A stretch of 64,000 nucleotides of DNA, taken from positions 1,997,001 to 2,061,000 of the forward strand of contig NC_089280.1 in the NCBI RefSeq assembly GCF_963678975.1. Reading direction: 5' to 3'. The DNA is from Dysidea avara. Taxonomy: Eukaryota; Porifera; Demospongiae; Dictyoceratida; Dysideidae. The position numbers and the translations under genes were made by a program. A model generated the notes under the pieces. That model made no database searches, was not told where the DNA came from, and saw nothing but the letters and a program-made list of their open reading frames with translations. Of the stretch, positions 12,601 to 23,000 are shown piece after piece; positions within the stretch are counted from its first letter, which is position 1; every line of letters starts with the position of its first letter.

Positions 12601-14029
12601 TGTGGTCAAACTTACAGTCAACAGTCAAGACTACAAAATATCACTACAGTGGGAGATGGGAAGAAGTGTTAAAACTCAGAGTTACCTATAAATAAATATT
12701 AAAACTTACGAGATAGAAAAACTTAAAATGTTTCAAAGCTCTGAAACAATTTCACTGTGATTTCAATGATGTATCTTTCACAGTTGTAGATCAGAGAGGT
12801 AAGACAAGATCACGTGCACTACAAAGCACTAACAAAAATATTTTATTAAACCATAGTCATACTACCTGTTGAAAGTAATAGATCATACAACAACGATTGT
12901 ATTGTAATCATTGATGCCTACTGTTACTGTTGACATGAAAGTCATGAGACAAAGTGGCAGTAAAGAGGGATTTCTAGGGTCTGGGCATACTCCCCAAGAA
13001 TTTTGAAACATAATAAGTGTGCCATGATTGAACCTGGAAATGATTTTAGAGAATGAGTGAGATCTGGAAATAATTAGCAAGCTGAAGGAACAAAATAACT
13101 ATGTATATAATTATGTGCATGAAAGCATTGATTTGATGAATGTGTTGATTTTCAGTTTATAGTGAACTGTAAGAAAGAAATTAAAACTAGTAAGGTAATT
13201 TTAATCAGAGTAGTAGACCATGAAATAGAAAATTTTTGAAAATGGCTATCTCAAGATGTATCTTTAGACTTTTAGTCAAATCCCTGTGGTAAATTGTAAA
13301 AGAGTTAAGAGGTACAATACGTAAGTATACTTTCCTGTGGTAAACCTGGCTATTTTGTCTAAATTTTAGAACTAGCCCAATCACCATTTGCAACTAGCCA
13401 AAAATCATTTACAACTAGCTTTTTGGCCCCCTTTTTAGCCCTTGCCATAACAGCAGCATCTTTCCAATCATGAATCACACCATTGCAAGCAACGAACTAA
13501 ATAGAGCAAAATATGTATCAAGCCCCTTCCTCTACTTTTTGTACAGGGTCTATTCAGTTCACATGGAATACTTTAAGTACTTGTGCAACATTATTACGCA
13601 TTCACGTGGTCTTGTCCTACTCCCCTGGTTATATAGATAGGATGTATTAAGAAATTTTAAAGCACAGGACTGGTGTGTTTGGTAAATGGATATAATAAAC
13701 CTAAATAGCTTCAACACTTAAATAACAATGAAGGTGTACGGATTTATATCTAGCTGGCTCACATGGCCCAGACAGCAGCTTTCTTGGTTTACTATAGCTA
13801 GTTATACTAACTTTTAAAAATGCTAAATGGCCACATCCAATGAAAACCTAACAATTAAGCCTAAAACAGCAGACAAAATTTCAGGAAGATGCATTCAAGT
13901 CAGGTCAAAAGCTATAAGCCAAAGGCTAAGGTAAATTTTGTCTTTGATGCAGATCATCCAATAGTGAGTGCTTGTGTGACACCCCAGTGAAACAAACGTA
14001 CACTAGATCCCTATTAAAAGATGGTCACC
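9601..14029. other. Core of the inverted-repeat element, no gene recognised
   Basis: AT-rich sequence with only short open frames and no motif of a known transposase, reverse transcriptase or host protein. The longest frame (11865-12245) has no recognisable domain and unremarkable composition. I see no tRNA or strong tandem repeat here. Confidence 0.5.
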
Positions 14030-14345
14030 AGTAGGTTGAAATATCCCTGAAGTAAATTATCACCATGCTTGTGCTAAGAATTCTGTTCATAGCATTTTTA
14101 AAACAGTACACTCAAGGATAATGGAAGGTAACAGAGGTGATGTGATACATAATGCATACATACCTCTGTTATCCTGGCAGACCAATTAGTCGCACATCAT
14201 CTTCAGTCATCACAAGACTGGCTGCTATCACCTATTGAGTTTGACGTGTTTCAGTGCTTTATCAATGTGCCTATAATGTAGTGTTGTTACATAATGGTAT
14301 GTAGAGGTGCATCAAACAATGTGAAAGTAACAAAAACTGTTTCAG
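14030..14345 (+). repeat. Extra partial copy of the right arm
   Basis: The order of blocks matches 14530-15960 without the MITEs: aggttgaaatat, gttctgttcatagca, gaggtgatgtgatacata, ctctgttatcctggcagacc, gctttatcaa, gtgttgttacat and gcatcaaacaatgtgaaagt. It supplies an empty site for the 14729-15045 insertion. Confidence 0.7.
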
Positions 14346-14728
14346 AAATTGTAAGATTATGTGAGTTTCAGACCCTTGGGCAAGAGGCTACAGTATTACC
14401 CATTAGCTACAGTTATGCTATTCCTCTAGTAAAGAATACTTCAACTATGAACCTCGCTATGAACACTGCTGCAAAACCATCAACACCACTGCAACTGCAT
14501 CGGATAATCTGAGCCTCTGGCCTTACTATAATTGACCAAGGCAGGTTGAAATATATCTGGAGTGAAGGAAATTGTTACCATGTCTGTGTTAAGAGTTCTG
14601 TTCATAGCACTAATAGCGGTATTGCAGCATAAAACATTACAACCAGGCATATTAAAGTGATCTTGGTGGTGATGTGATACATACTGCTGCATACATTACT
14701 TACCTCTGTTATTCTGGCAGACCCCTTA

Positions 14729-15045
14729 TGCACCTATCAATGTTAAGCCCCACTACCCCCTCCCGGGCTTACTAGGGGATTAGTGGGGGGTTTTGACCTG
14801 ATTTGATCTGAAACTCTGCCCCTAGTGGGCATTTGACCGCTCGAAATTTTAGGCGTTTGTTTTAACTTGCAAGCTAAATGAATTGACCTGTTTCCTAAAG
14901 TGCCTAACAGCCATACTACATGGAGATTTGACCACTAGTCGTTCCCCCATGGGTGGAGAATTTGATTTTTCAAAAAGTCAAATCCCCACCATTTCCCCCA
15001 CTACGCCCGGGAGGGGGTAGGTGGGGGATAACATTGATAGGTGCA
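14729..15045. mobile_element. PIF/Harbinger-like MITE with TTA duplication
   Basis: This 317-bp fold-back starts tgcacctatcaatgtta and ends taacattgataggtgca, flanked by tta at 14726-14728 and 15046-15048. The sister arm at 14180 and the opposite arm near 9350 read through the site without the insert. The arms contain ccccctcccggg and cccgggagggggt. The 3-bp TWA-type duplication suggests PIF/Harbinger; this assignment is inferred. Confidence 0.75.
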
Positions 15046-15138
15046 TTAGTCACACATCACTAGCTGGCTGCTGTTACCTCTCCCCATTAGATTCTATGTA
15101 TCTGGTTTGATAAAGCGTGTCCTCGCGTGTCTCAGTCA

Positions 15139-15667
15139 TAGTCTCGTGCCCAGCCGGGCTCGCGCTAATGCGCAAACACCGTCTGGTGACAATGCTCGAG
15201 TTTCTTGGGCCCGGAAGTGCGATCCAGCCAAAATATTGGCTGGCCAATCAGAATCGAGGAGTTGCATAATCGTTTTAAAACAGTGAAAAAACCATTCGAA
15301 ATTGGCTAGGAATAAAGTAAAACTCAGAATAGGGAATTTACTAGATGCGATCTCTTCATTCATTGTATTAGTAGAGGACGCGTTTCATTTCTGGTTAAAC
15401 GTCGAGTCACGATTCATAAGTTGAGATCGGAAAAACAACTTGACAACAAACATCTTGGACAACCTAGGTGAGTAACTTCTGATAAAATGGCTTTAAATAG
15501 TCTGCCTTTTCGTCTACTTCCAATACATTCATGCGATTATGCAACTCGTCGATTCTGATTGGCCAGCCAATATTTTGGCTGGATCGCACTTCCGGGCCCA
15601 AGAAACTCGAGCATTGTCACCAGATGGTGTTTGCGCATTAGCGCGAGCCCGGCTGGGCACGAGACTA
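15139..15667. mobile_element. Mutator-like MITE with long terminal inverted repeats
   Basis: Arms of about 130 bp (15139-15272 and 15534-15667) are nearly perfect inverted copies, starting tagtctcgtgcccagcc. They enclose about 260 bp of unrelated sequence. A perfect 9-bp duplication, tctcagtca, lies at 15130-15138 and 15668-15676. Long arms with 9-bp duplications are the Mutator-like pattern. Its ends do not match those of the large MULE next door, so it would depend on another transposase. Both arms are GC-rich compared with the surroundings. Confidence 0.85.
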
Positions 15668-15698
15668 TCTCAGTCAGTGCTTAATAATTATTTTATTA

Positions 15699-15888
15699 CA
15701 GTCTATTTCAGGTTGGTTGTCCACGTAAGCCAAATGCAAAAATATCACGTGAATAGAAATAACCAATGAAATTTCACACCAGGCGGATGGCGCTAGTTTA
15801 AACTGAAGGCTGCTGATCTCATTGGCTACTTTCAAGCACGTGACTTTTAACACTTTGTCTCTCTTGTCAACGAACCGGAAATAGACTG
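15699..15888. mobile_element. Tc1/mariner-like MITE with TA duplication
   Basis: This 190-bp insert has ends cagtctatttc and gaaatagactg, flanked by TA on both sides (15697-15698 and 15889-15890). It interrupts the right arm of the large inverted-repeat element, whose left arm is uninterrupted at the matching place. Confidence 0.7.
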
Positions 15889-16439
15889 TAAAGCGCCTCT
15901 AACGCAATGTTGTTACGTAATTTTACGTGAGGCATCAAACGATGTGAAAGTAACGAAACCCGTCTCATGATAGTCTCGTCCACCAGACCCGAGACCAGAC
16001 AAGCGCGATTATCTATTAAACGCTTGAGTGGGAAAGGTCTCGGGGGGACAAGTCCCATGAGATGATTCATGTACGATGCCGCGGGCACGGAAGAGCTGAA
16101 TCGTATTCATAGTGAATCTTGTTATACGCAGAAATCCTACGACCTTTGAACTTCCGGTACCGAAATCACGTGATCACATTTCGGTTCCTCGGTCATCCGG
16201 CACACGAGTTCCTAAAAGTGAGATTCTTCTTCTTTGGTGCTTTGGTGTTTTATCTGTTATTCTCACCTCAAGTAGTTACTTCGAACTGATGCTACGCGGC
16301 TTCTACGGTAAACCATAAAATGCTTTTAGTTCAGTTTTGCATCGACTGATTGTGGATCTTTGAGTGCTACTAAAAGAGCTGCAGGTAAACAAATGATGCT
16401 AGACTGACTACCTACTGAATGCAACTGATTATCTCTGTA

Positions 16440-17881
16440 TTCGTGAAGAGTACAAGGTTTGGATATATAGAAACTACATCATATCATTGTTACATTTTCA
16501 CCTATGTGTTGATGCAGTGTCAAATAGGACAATTTCACAGATGGAATCAACTGCCACTCGTTATCTGAAGAAGTGGTTGGACAGAACATGTCCGGCTGAT
16601 GTCTGGTTTTCATCCTGGGCAGTTGTTATTTCTTTTGTGGGCTGCTTCAGATACCTTACCAACTGCAGTTAACTTTAGGCGTTGGTGTGTTCAATCTGAT
16701 GTTAAGTGTACATTGTGTGACTCGACTCATCCTACCACAGCTCACATCCAAGGAGGCTGTCCTGTTGCCTTAACGCAACAGAGATATACATACCGTCATG
16801 ATCAAGTTCTTCACTTTCTGGCCTCTAAACTCAAAAGAAATATTTAGTGACAATCCATCTATCCATGTTTTTGCTGACCTTCAGGGTTTACGAGCTAGTG
16901 AAACACCTCAAGCCACTATTCTATCTACCTTACTAATCACACCTTACAGGCCAGATATTGTTGTATATAACTCAGGCAAACCCTCTGTTGCTTTACTTGA
17001 ACCATAGATAATAGACACCCCATACTGGATTGGAAACTTCTAAGCGCCACCTAATCTATCCGCGCTTCGCGCCCCTTATACTATACACAGTACCGGGAGT
17101 ATATTTTATAAGAACATGTTTTGCTTACTGGTGAGTAGTAAACCTACCGCTATGGAATATAAGGTTTGGCCTATTCATAGTGGGTGTACTGATGTGTATT
17201 AGGTAGAAGTTTGACAAGCGCGAAAGGTGATACTTGACTAAACTGGAGCGAATATACCATGAAACACATACCAGTACACGTAGCATTAGTTAGTAATAAG
17301 CATCAGCCTTAAACTAAACTTGTTCACCCCGCCATTTTTACAAACATGTTCATATACTTTTTATACGGAAAGCGCCTATACCAGTAGTAGGCCAATCGCC
17401 ACCCAAGAAACAATCTACTAAACTTACTAGTTAAAGCAACCAAGCTGTATCCAGACAGTAAAACAGAATCTTCGAATGAAAAAGAGTGCTTGAAAACTTC
17501 AGGCGCGAAACGCGGATAGAACAGTAGTTTTGTATGGGCACTATACGTGTGCTTCCAATCCAGGTAGGGGTGTCTATTATCTATGCTTGAACTAACCTGC
17601 CCTCTAGACTCAGAACACAACATTCAATCTGCTAGGTCTAGAAAACAAAATAAGATTGAATATCATCGACTGCTTGCAGAATTTGATCACTTAAAAATCC
17701 CAAACTATTATGAAACTATTGAAATTAGTGTGCTAGGTCACTACCTACCTTCTTCCATTCAGAACATCAAGAACTTTATTGACTTTGTACAACTTTGTGT
17801 AACCACCAAATCTTCCATCCAAAAGATCCTCGACAATGCTGCTCGTCAATGTATGACATGTTCGCAAAAGATTTTTTTGTA
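16440..17881 (+). pseudogene. LINE 3' part with restriction-like endonuclease (R2/CRE-type)
   Basis: The end of a non-LTR retrotransposon ORF is preserved. A segment near 16450-16590 (YKVWIYRNYI, then TISQMESTATRYLKKWLD) resembles the region after the reverse transcriptase. From about 16660 follow a zinc knuckle CTLCDSTHPTTAHIQGGC, then RYTYRHDQVLHFLASKL, RPDIVVYNSGKP and LLELTCP with a downstream K-x-x-EY. This is the CCHC plus PD-(D/E)XK arrangement of R2-like LINEs, which cut their target with this nuclease. A frame change occurs near 16620-16660, and a 583-bp MITE splits the nuclease motif at 17003. The copy is 5'-truncated and dead. A T/G-rich 3' region runs to about 18050. Confidence 0.8.
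17003..17585. mobile_element. MITE inserted in the LINE endonuclease, 7-bp duplication
   Basis: The ends are perfect 17-bp inverted repeats beginning catagataatagacacc, extended imperfectly for about 60 bp (ggattggaa and ttccaatcc). The target cttgaac is duplicated at 16996-17002 and 17586-17592. Removing the insert restores the local reading ALLELTCP of the LINE nuclease, which confirms the borders. The 7-bp duplication does not decide the superfamily. Confidence 0.85.
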
Positions 17882-18050
17882 GTGATTGGTCAACCGAGCA
17901 CTTAACTTAATTTTTGTCTTGTAATTATTGTTGTTGCTGTTGTTGTTAGTCTTTTTTTTTTGTTTGTTTGTTTTCTTTTTACATGTACACAACTTGCCGT
18001 GCCCACAAGATCTCATTTTGCTTGATCTGACTGTGGTCGCACAAGACCGA

Positions 18051-19512
18051 GGACTAATAATGTATTGTATGTATCATCTTATTATTAATGATGGTTCTCT
18101 CTCTGGACTAAAAGTGAGTAAATCATAAGGTGTTCAGTGCTATCAGTTAATCACAAAATAGTTATGCATTCTATTATAGCTGACAAGATAATCTGCACAT
18201 CATGCCAATAATCAGTTCAGTCATCACAGGATAGGGCAGAGTTTGCCTCTCTGTCCACAGCTTGTATGTGAAGAGTGAAGACTTTTTTTAGTATTGTAGC
18301 TGTTGTAAACTTGTGTGTGTGTGTATTTGTAATGTGATTTTTGTTTTGTATTGTGTGTTCATCAGTTCAGTTGATGGGTGCTTGTAGATCTAGAAGTTGC
18401 TTGCACAGAGTGCAATTCCCCTGTTCCCACACATGCAACTGGCATAATGTTGCGCTATAAAGCTTATTAATAGATAACAAAGCCAAAAATAATTAAAATT
18501 CACACTGCCACATAATGTACTTTACCATGAAATTTATATACGGTTAGTCCAAAATTGCAATTTTAAGGTTAAAATTCTGCTACATTATTATACTGAATTG
18601 TATTGACCACATTTGGAATGGATAAAATTACAAGAAAGAAGGCACAGCCTATATAAGTCCTTTCCACTTGTACGCTTACACAAAATGTTGTTACTGTAAC
18701 AGCTACTTATGTACATATCAATGAAGAATAAATGCTCCAGCAGCCATGTGATCCACATTGAGTTCTATAGCAGAAACAGATCTACAGCCATGCTGGTAGG
18801 CTGCATGTGTTTCAGAAATTGCAACAACAGAGGAACTGGCCGACATCACAGAGCTGGAACGATGCAATTACTTACCTAGCTAATGCTTTAATTATTTTTC
18901 ATATCCTGCTTATTGTGTTGTAAAACTATTTTGCTGAGTATTATAGCAAGATGACACAGAATCCACCAGTTTGAGATTTGGTGTACAGTAAGTGTGACGT
19001 GTTTATGAATTTGCTATAATAGACCATCTGAGATGTGCAATCTTGGATGTGGTTTTGTAAAAAGTTGAAAGCCTCGGGTAATGTATTGCAAATGGTAATG
19101 ATTGTCAGCCACGTATGTTGTCGTCAGGTATGTTTAGTACAAATTCATGGTCTTGGCTGGCAGAGGAAATTATTAAAACTTTTACCTTAATGCTATCCTG
19201 AGGTTTGCTTGTTATGACTTTCCACTGTCTGTATGAAGGTAAGTTTACAAGAGGGCTGGAGAGTGGCTTGTCCCAGCAAAGCCAGGTCAACTCTCAAACT
19301 ACCATAAGCTTACCTTCAAACACCACTAGTGTGTCAAGTAAAATGAATACACTGCCAGCTGTTTAACCATTCTCGCTTGAAAACTGGCGCCGGATTCAAG
19401 CAAGGATTTTTTTTAAAGAAAAGATTCACAATGACATAGGTATAACAAAGATATTTAAACTGCATGCAATATAATCAATATTCCTAGTGGTTGTCATAAT
19501 AATAATAAGAGA
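18051..19512. other. Non-coding interior of the MULE, 3' of the transposase gene
   Basis: No open frame with recognisable protein similarity and no inverted repeat was seen. The stretch holds the expected 3' untranslated region and polyadenylation site of the minus-strand gene, which I could not pinpoint. Confidence 0.4.
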
Positions 19513-20079
19513 CTAGTCAGATATCTCGATCAGTTCACTGGATACTCCTGATAATAAAGGCTGGTAAATGCACACCCTTCCTGTATCCACAGATACTATT
19601 GCATCATAATGAGAATTTGTGTAGTATAACAACTCAAAATGTGTTGGCCTCAACAAAGTACATTCTTCCATCTCAGGAATGTGAGGATACTTGAGTGTGG
19701 GGTTGTGCAGTGGGTATATAGTATTCCACTTGTGCTCATTTCCTGACTGCTCTATGAAAAATATCGGTACTGCAAAAACTGTTGCTGCAGCTACTACTTC
19801 TACCTGAGTGGCCCATGCACCTGACGGCCAGTTTTGCTCACAATGTTTTTCAATTGTATCCACATCTTTCCTTGGAATAAAATAAGGTCTGAAAATACTT
19901 TGGTTTTTTTTAACCATACTGGTTACCACGTGTCGAACTTCAAAGTCTTCATCTTGTGTACCGAATAGTTGAAAGGAAAGTGATGCATAGAAACAGTTTC
20001 CGTCCCATTTAATCTTTATTACTTTACGACTTTGTGTGGTTAAATATGCATCACATGATAACATCAACTCCTCGGCTAC
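19513..20079 (-). CDS. OTU cysteine-protease exon of the transposase gene
   Basis: The 188-codon last exon begins VAEELMLSCDAYLTT after an AG acceptor. It contains KWDGNCFYASLSFQLFG, the OTU catalytic Asp-Gly-Asn-Cys block, and near its end THFELLYYTNSHYDAIV with the catalytic His. Between them GAWATQVEVVAAATVF matches the usual G-x-W-x-x-x-x-E-hydrophobic stretch of OTU folds. Length and spacing fit a complete domain. Known OTU enzymes remove ubiquitin; a role in protecting or processing the transposase is only inferred. Confidence 0.88.
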   Translation of the reverse strand, partial: VAEELMLSCDAYLTTQSRKVIKIKWDGNCFYASLSFQLFGTQDEDFEVRHVVTSMVKKNQSIFRPYFIPRKDVDTIEKHCEQNWPSGAWATQVEVVAAATVFAVPIFFIEQSGNEHKWNTIYPLHNPTLKYPHIPEMEECTLLRPTHFELLYYTNSHYDAIVSVDTGRVCIYQPLLSGVSSELIEISD

Positions 20080-23000
20080 CTAAAATAAACATTCAGGCAG
20101 CATATCAAATACAATTTTAAATATTACTTTAGCAAAAGATTATAATAAAATTTGTTGTAAATGTGACTTACACCATGTTGTGTCTTAGGCTGTTTGTTTT
20201 TTCCATTGTTACTACCTGCATATGTTAAGTATGTCTGTATATTGTTTCGATTTGTTTGTTCATATACCTGATATAAAATTGTCAGTTAATTTCCTCGAAA
20301 TTGTGTCGTCAACAGGCTGAATATTTTCCTAAACACATTGTGGTGCATTGGTATGTGTTAATATTACAGTAGTTCAATCATTATCAAACCTTTCTAGCAG
20401 TGTTCAGTGTATCAGTTTCCTGTGTTAATCTGTGTGTGAAAAACGCAATATCTCCATATCATTAACAATAAATTTGTATCGACCTTTCACATTTCCGTTC
20501 ACTGCATGGCCTCTTCTTCTTTCCTGGCCCTCCATATTTTGGCATGTCTTGACAGTTGACGCACTTCTCACAATTTACTCTAGTACAGCCTTTGCAAGTG
20601 TCACATCTCTTTCGCTTTTTTCCTATTTGTATGGAAACAATGCAGACGTGTAATTGTAAAATATACTGTTTACCAATAACTTGTGGCTGTTGGTCTTTGA
20701 CTGTACAAATGTTTGTTTCTCTGTCAACGTAAAGCTGATTGCTATAAATACATGTACGTTGTGTTTATCACCTTTTATGTACATATGCTTTATTTAGCTA
20801 CCTGTTTGATGCTGTCTGCTGAGATCCAGATATCACTGACATTATCTTCAACTTGTCATCGTTACTAGGCTTCCTAGAAGAGAGAAGATGGTAATTATAC
20901 TACGTACGTACAGTAGCTTTGCCTATAACTGTGCATGCATGTGTACAGTACACAACAAACTTCATTGGAGGGTTAGAGGGTTTTCTTCCAGGATCTTTTG
21001 ATGTTTTCCATAATCGTAATTGTATTTCATTCTTTTGTGCCGGTGCAAATTTCTCCTTAACTTCAAAATTACACAATTCATTTTCTGGTAAAGATTGGGT
21101 AACAGCCTTCAAAGCTGCAGATGCTTGCGTCAGTAAACACAACACACGTTCTAGGACATTTGAATCACAGGTGTGGTCACATGATTCACTTATGGCTTCT
21201 AGCATTTTCCTAACTGCTTCCTTGCGTCCATTGATGTCTAGTAATTATAGTAATTTGTAAATCACATTATATTAAGTACCTGAAGATTTTCACTTGTCTT
21301 GTGATGGGGTACACATGTATACAGTAGACGTCTCTGTTGTCTCAGTAGGTTCATCCTCTATAATGGACTGATGATTGATTGGTTTTAAGTCTTCCACCTG
21401 TGTGTTCACTACCAATGCTCTAACCTACATACATATTAAGTATTAAAGTTTCCCTCATACTGCATGTACATATGCAGAGTATGAAAGATGACCTTATGGG
21501 TATGCTTGCATATGTGTCCACATTTGTAGTCAATGCACGAACACTCCATGATACACCGACACAAATGGGAACACTCGGGGGCTATGCAGTGAGGGACACA
21601 CTTGCTTCCTAGTGCACATTGCTCAGCATAAACATGAATAGTGTACTCCTTCTCTCTGCTTGTAGACACAACTTTAAAGATATCCTCACTGACCATCTAT
21701 TGTAGAATGACAGATTATCACTAAGTATGAGTATATAATCTATACCTGTATTGACTCATCAGGAATTTCCATCCCACGGGTGTGCCTGTCAGTACCCTCT
21801 TGTTTTAGTGATACCTCACTGCTGTCTCTCATGACCTCCTTACGCATGCGATCAAAAAACAAATCTTCTTCAATTTGTAGGAGTGTTCCAACCAGATCAT
21901 CAATTCTTTTGTTAACTTGATGTGCCAGATATCTTGGATTCATCTTTAGCTTGTTATGAAAACTACAGATACATGCAGTAGTATATATGATGTGTAAATT
22001 GCATCTTAACCTCTTACTATTATACACCTACCTTTCTACAAGCATATTAGTGTCTGTGCTCTGGTGATCAAAGTGACGGTAACACATGGCCCACTTTTCT
22101 ATTAAATTGTAAATGAACATTTTCAGTAAATATGTGCACAAGTGTTATTACAAGTAATTGCTACAACTGGTCCCCCAAAAGTTGGTCCTCCTGACCACCT
22201 ATATCAGCCACTGATGGTTCCGTAGACCACTTACAGTGCCACAAATGGTCCCTACGGACCATTTACAGCACTATGGATAGTTTCCATTTAACATAACAAT
22301 AACCCATGTAACAAACATGAGTTGTATAATCAGCAGAGTTTGTCACTTTTCACTTATGATTGTGTACAGTAACTATACCATGTATACATACCACCAATAA
22401 CAGAAGCCAGTCCTTATTATAAGTTTTGCTTCACTCAACATGTATCTTTTCTAAAAGGTAAAAGCTATGGTAAATCTTTTAAGTATCACAATCATGCTGG
22501 TTGAGAACATATCATATCACCCGTATCATTGTGGTTTGAGTCATTAGCTAGCTACCATATTATAGCTAGATAGTTAGGCAGGAGGAAAGTTGTAGCAGTA
22601 GGATTCTGGTGAGAAAATTTTTGGTGAAATTGTTACAGATTTGTATTGGACAAATGATTTGGCAGATTTTAGTTTGTTGAAATACCACACAGTTGCCAAA
22701 CTTTCTACAGTATTGTGTGAGTGGGTGGGGATCACTTGTAACAAGGAACCAATTGAGACAACATTATATGCTCTGGCCAAACCATTAGAAGTACTGTTGT
22801 TGGCCTGGCCAGACAACTTGGAATGTGGACCACTTACATCATGACAGTACCTGCTCTGGATCTATACTCATTGTTGTAATACTCTATAAACTTCGGCTGT
22901 CTGGTAGACCAATAAGTTGTGAAAGTTTCCTCCTTATCTTTAAATGTGTCGCTGTCCTCTTCGTTCATTAGTATCCATAAACATGCATATAGGTTTGCCT

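Larger units (their letters stand above)
8366..15985. mobile_element. Large composite inverted-repeat element with nested insertions
   Basis: The left arm (8366-8480 continuing at 9265-9600) is the reverse complement of the right arm (about 14460-15985). Matching blocks are ggtttcgtaactttcacatc at the left end, acgctttatcaaacc near 9277 and tgatgtgatacata near the inner end. The right arm is lengthened by MITEs at 14729-15045, 15139-15667 and 15699-15888; the left arm by a LINE at about 8482-9262. A further partial copy of the right arm lies at 14030-14345. No transposase was recognised in the 9600-14030 core, so the superfamily is unknown and target duplications were not found. Confidence 0.65.

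Noticed and set aside
15136-15769. Two frames sharing the same peptide (ILAGSHFRAQETRALSPDG) on opposite strands
   Set aside because: The shared peptide simply reflects the two inverted arms of the 15139-15667 MITE, not a duplicated gene.
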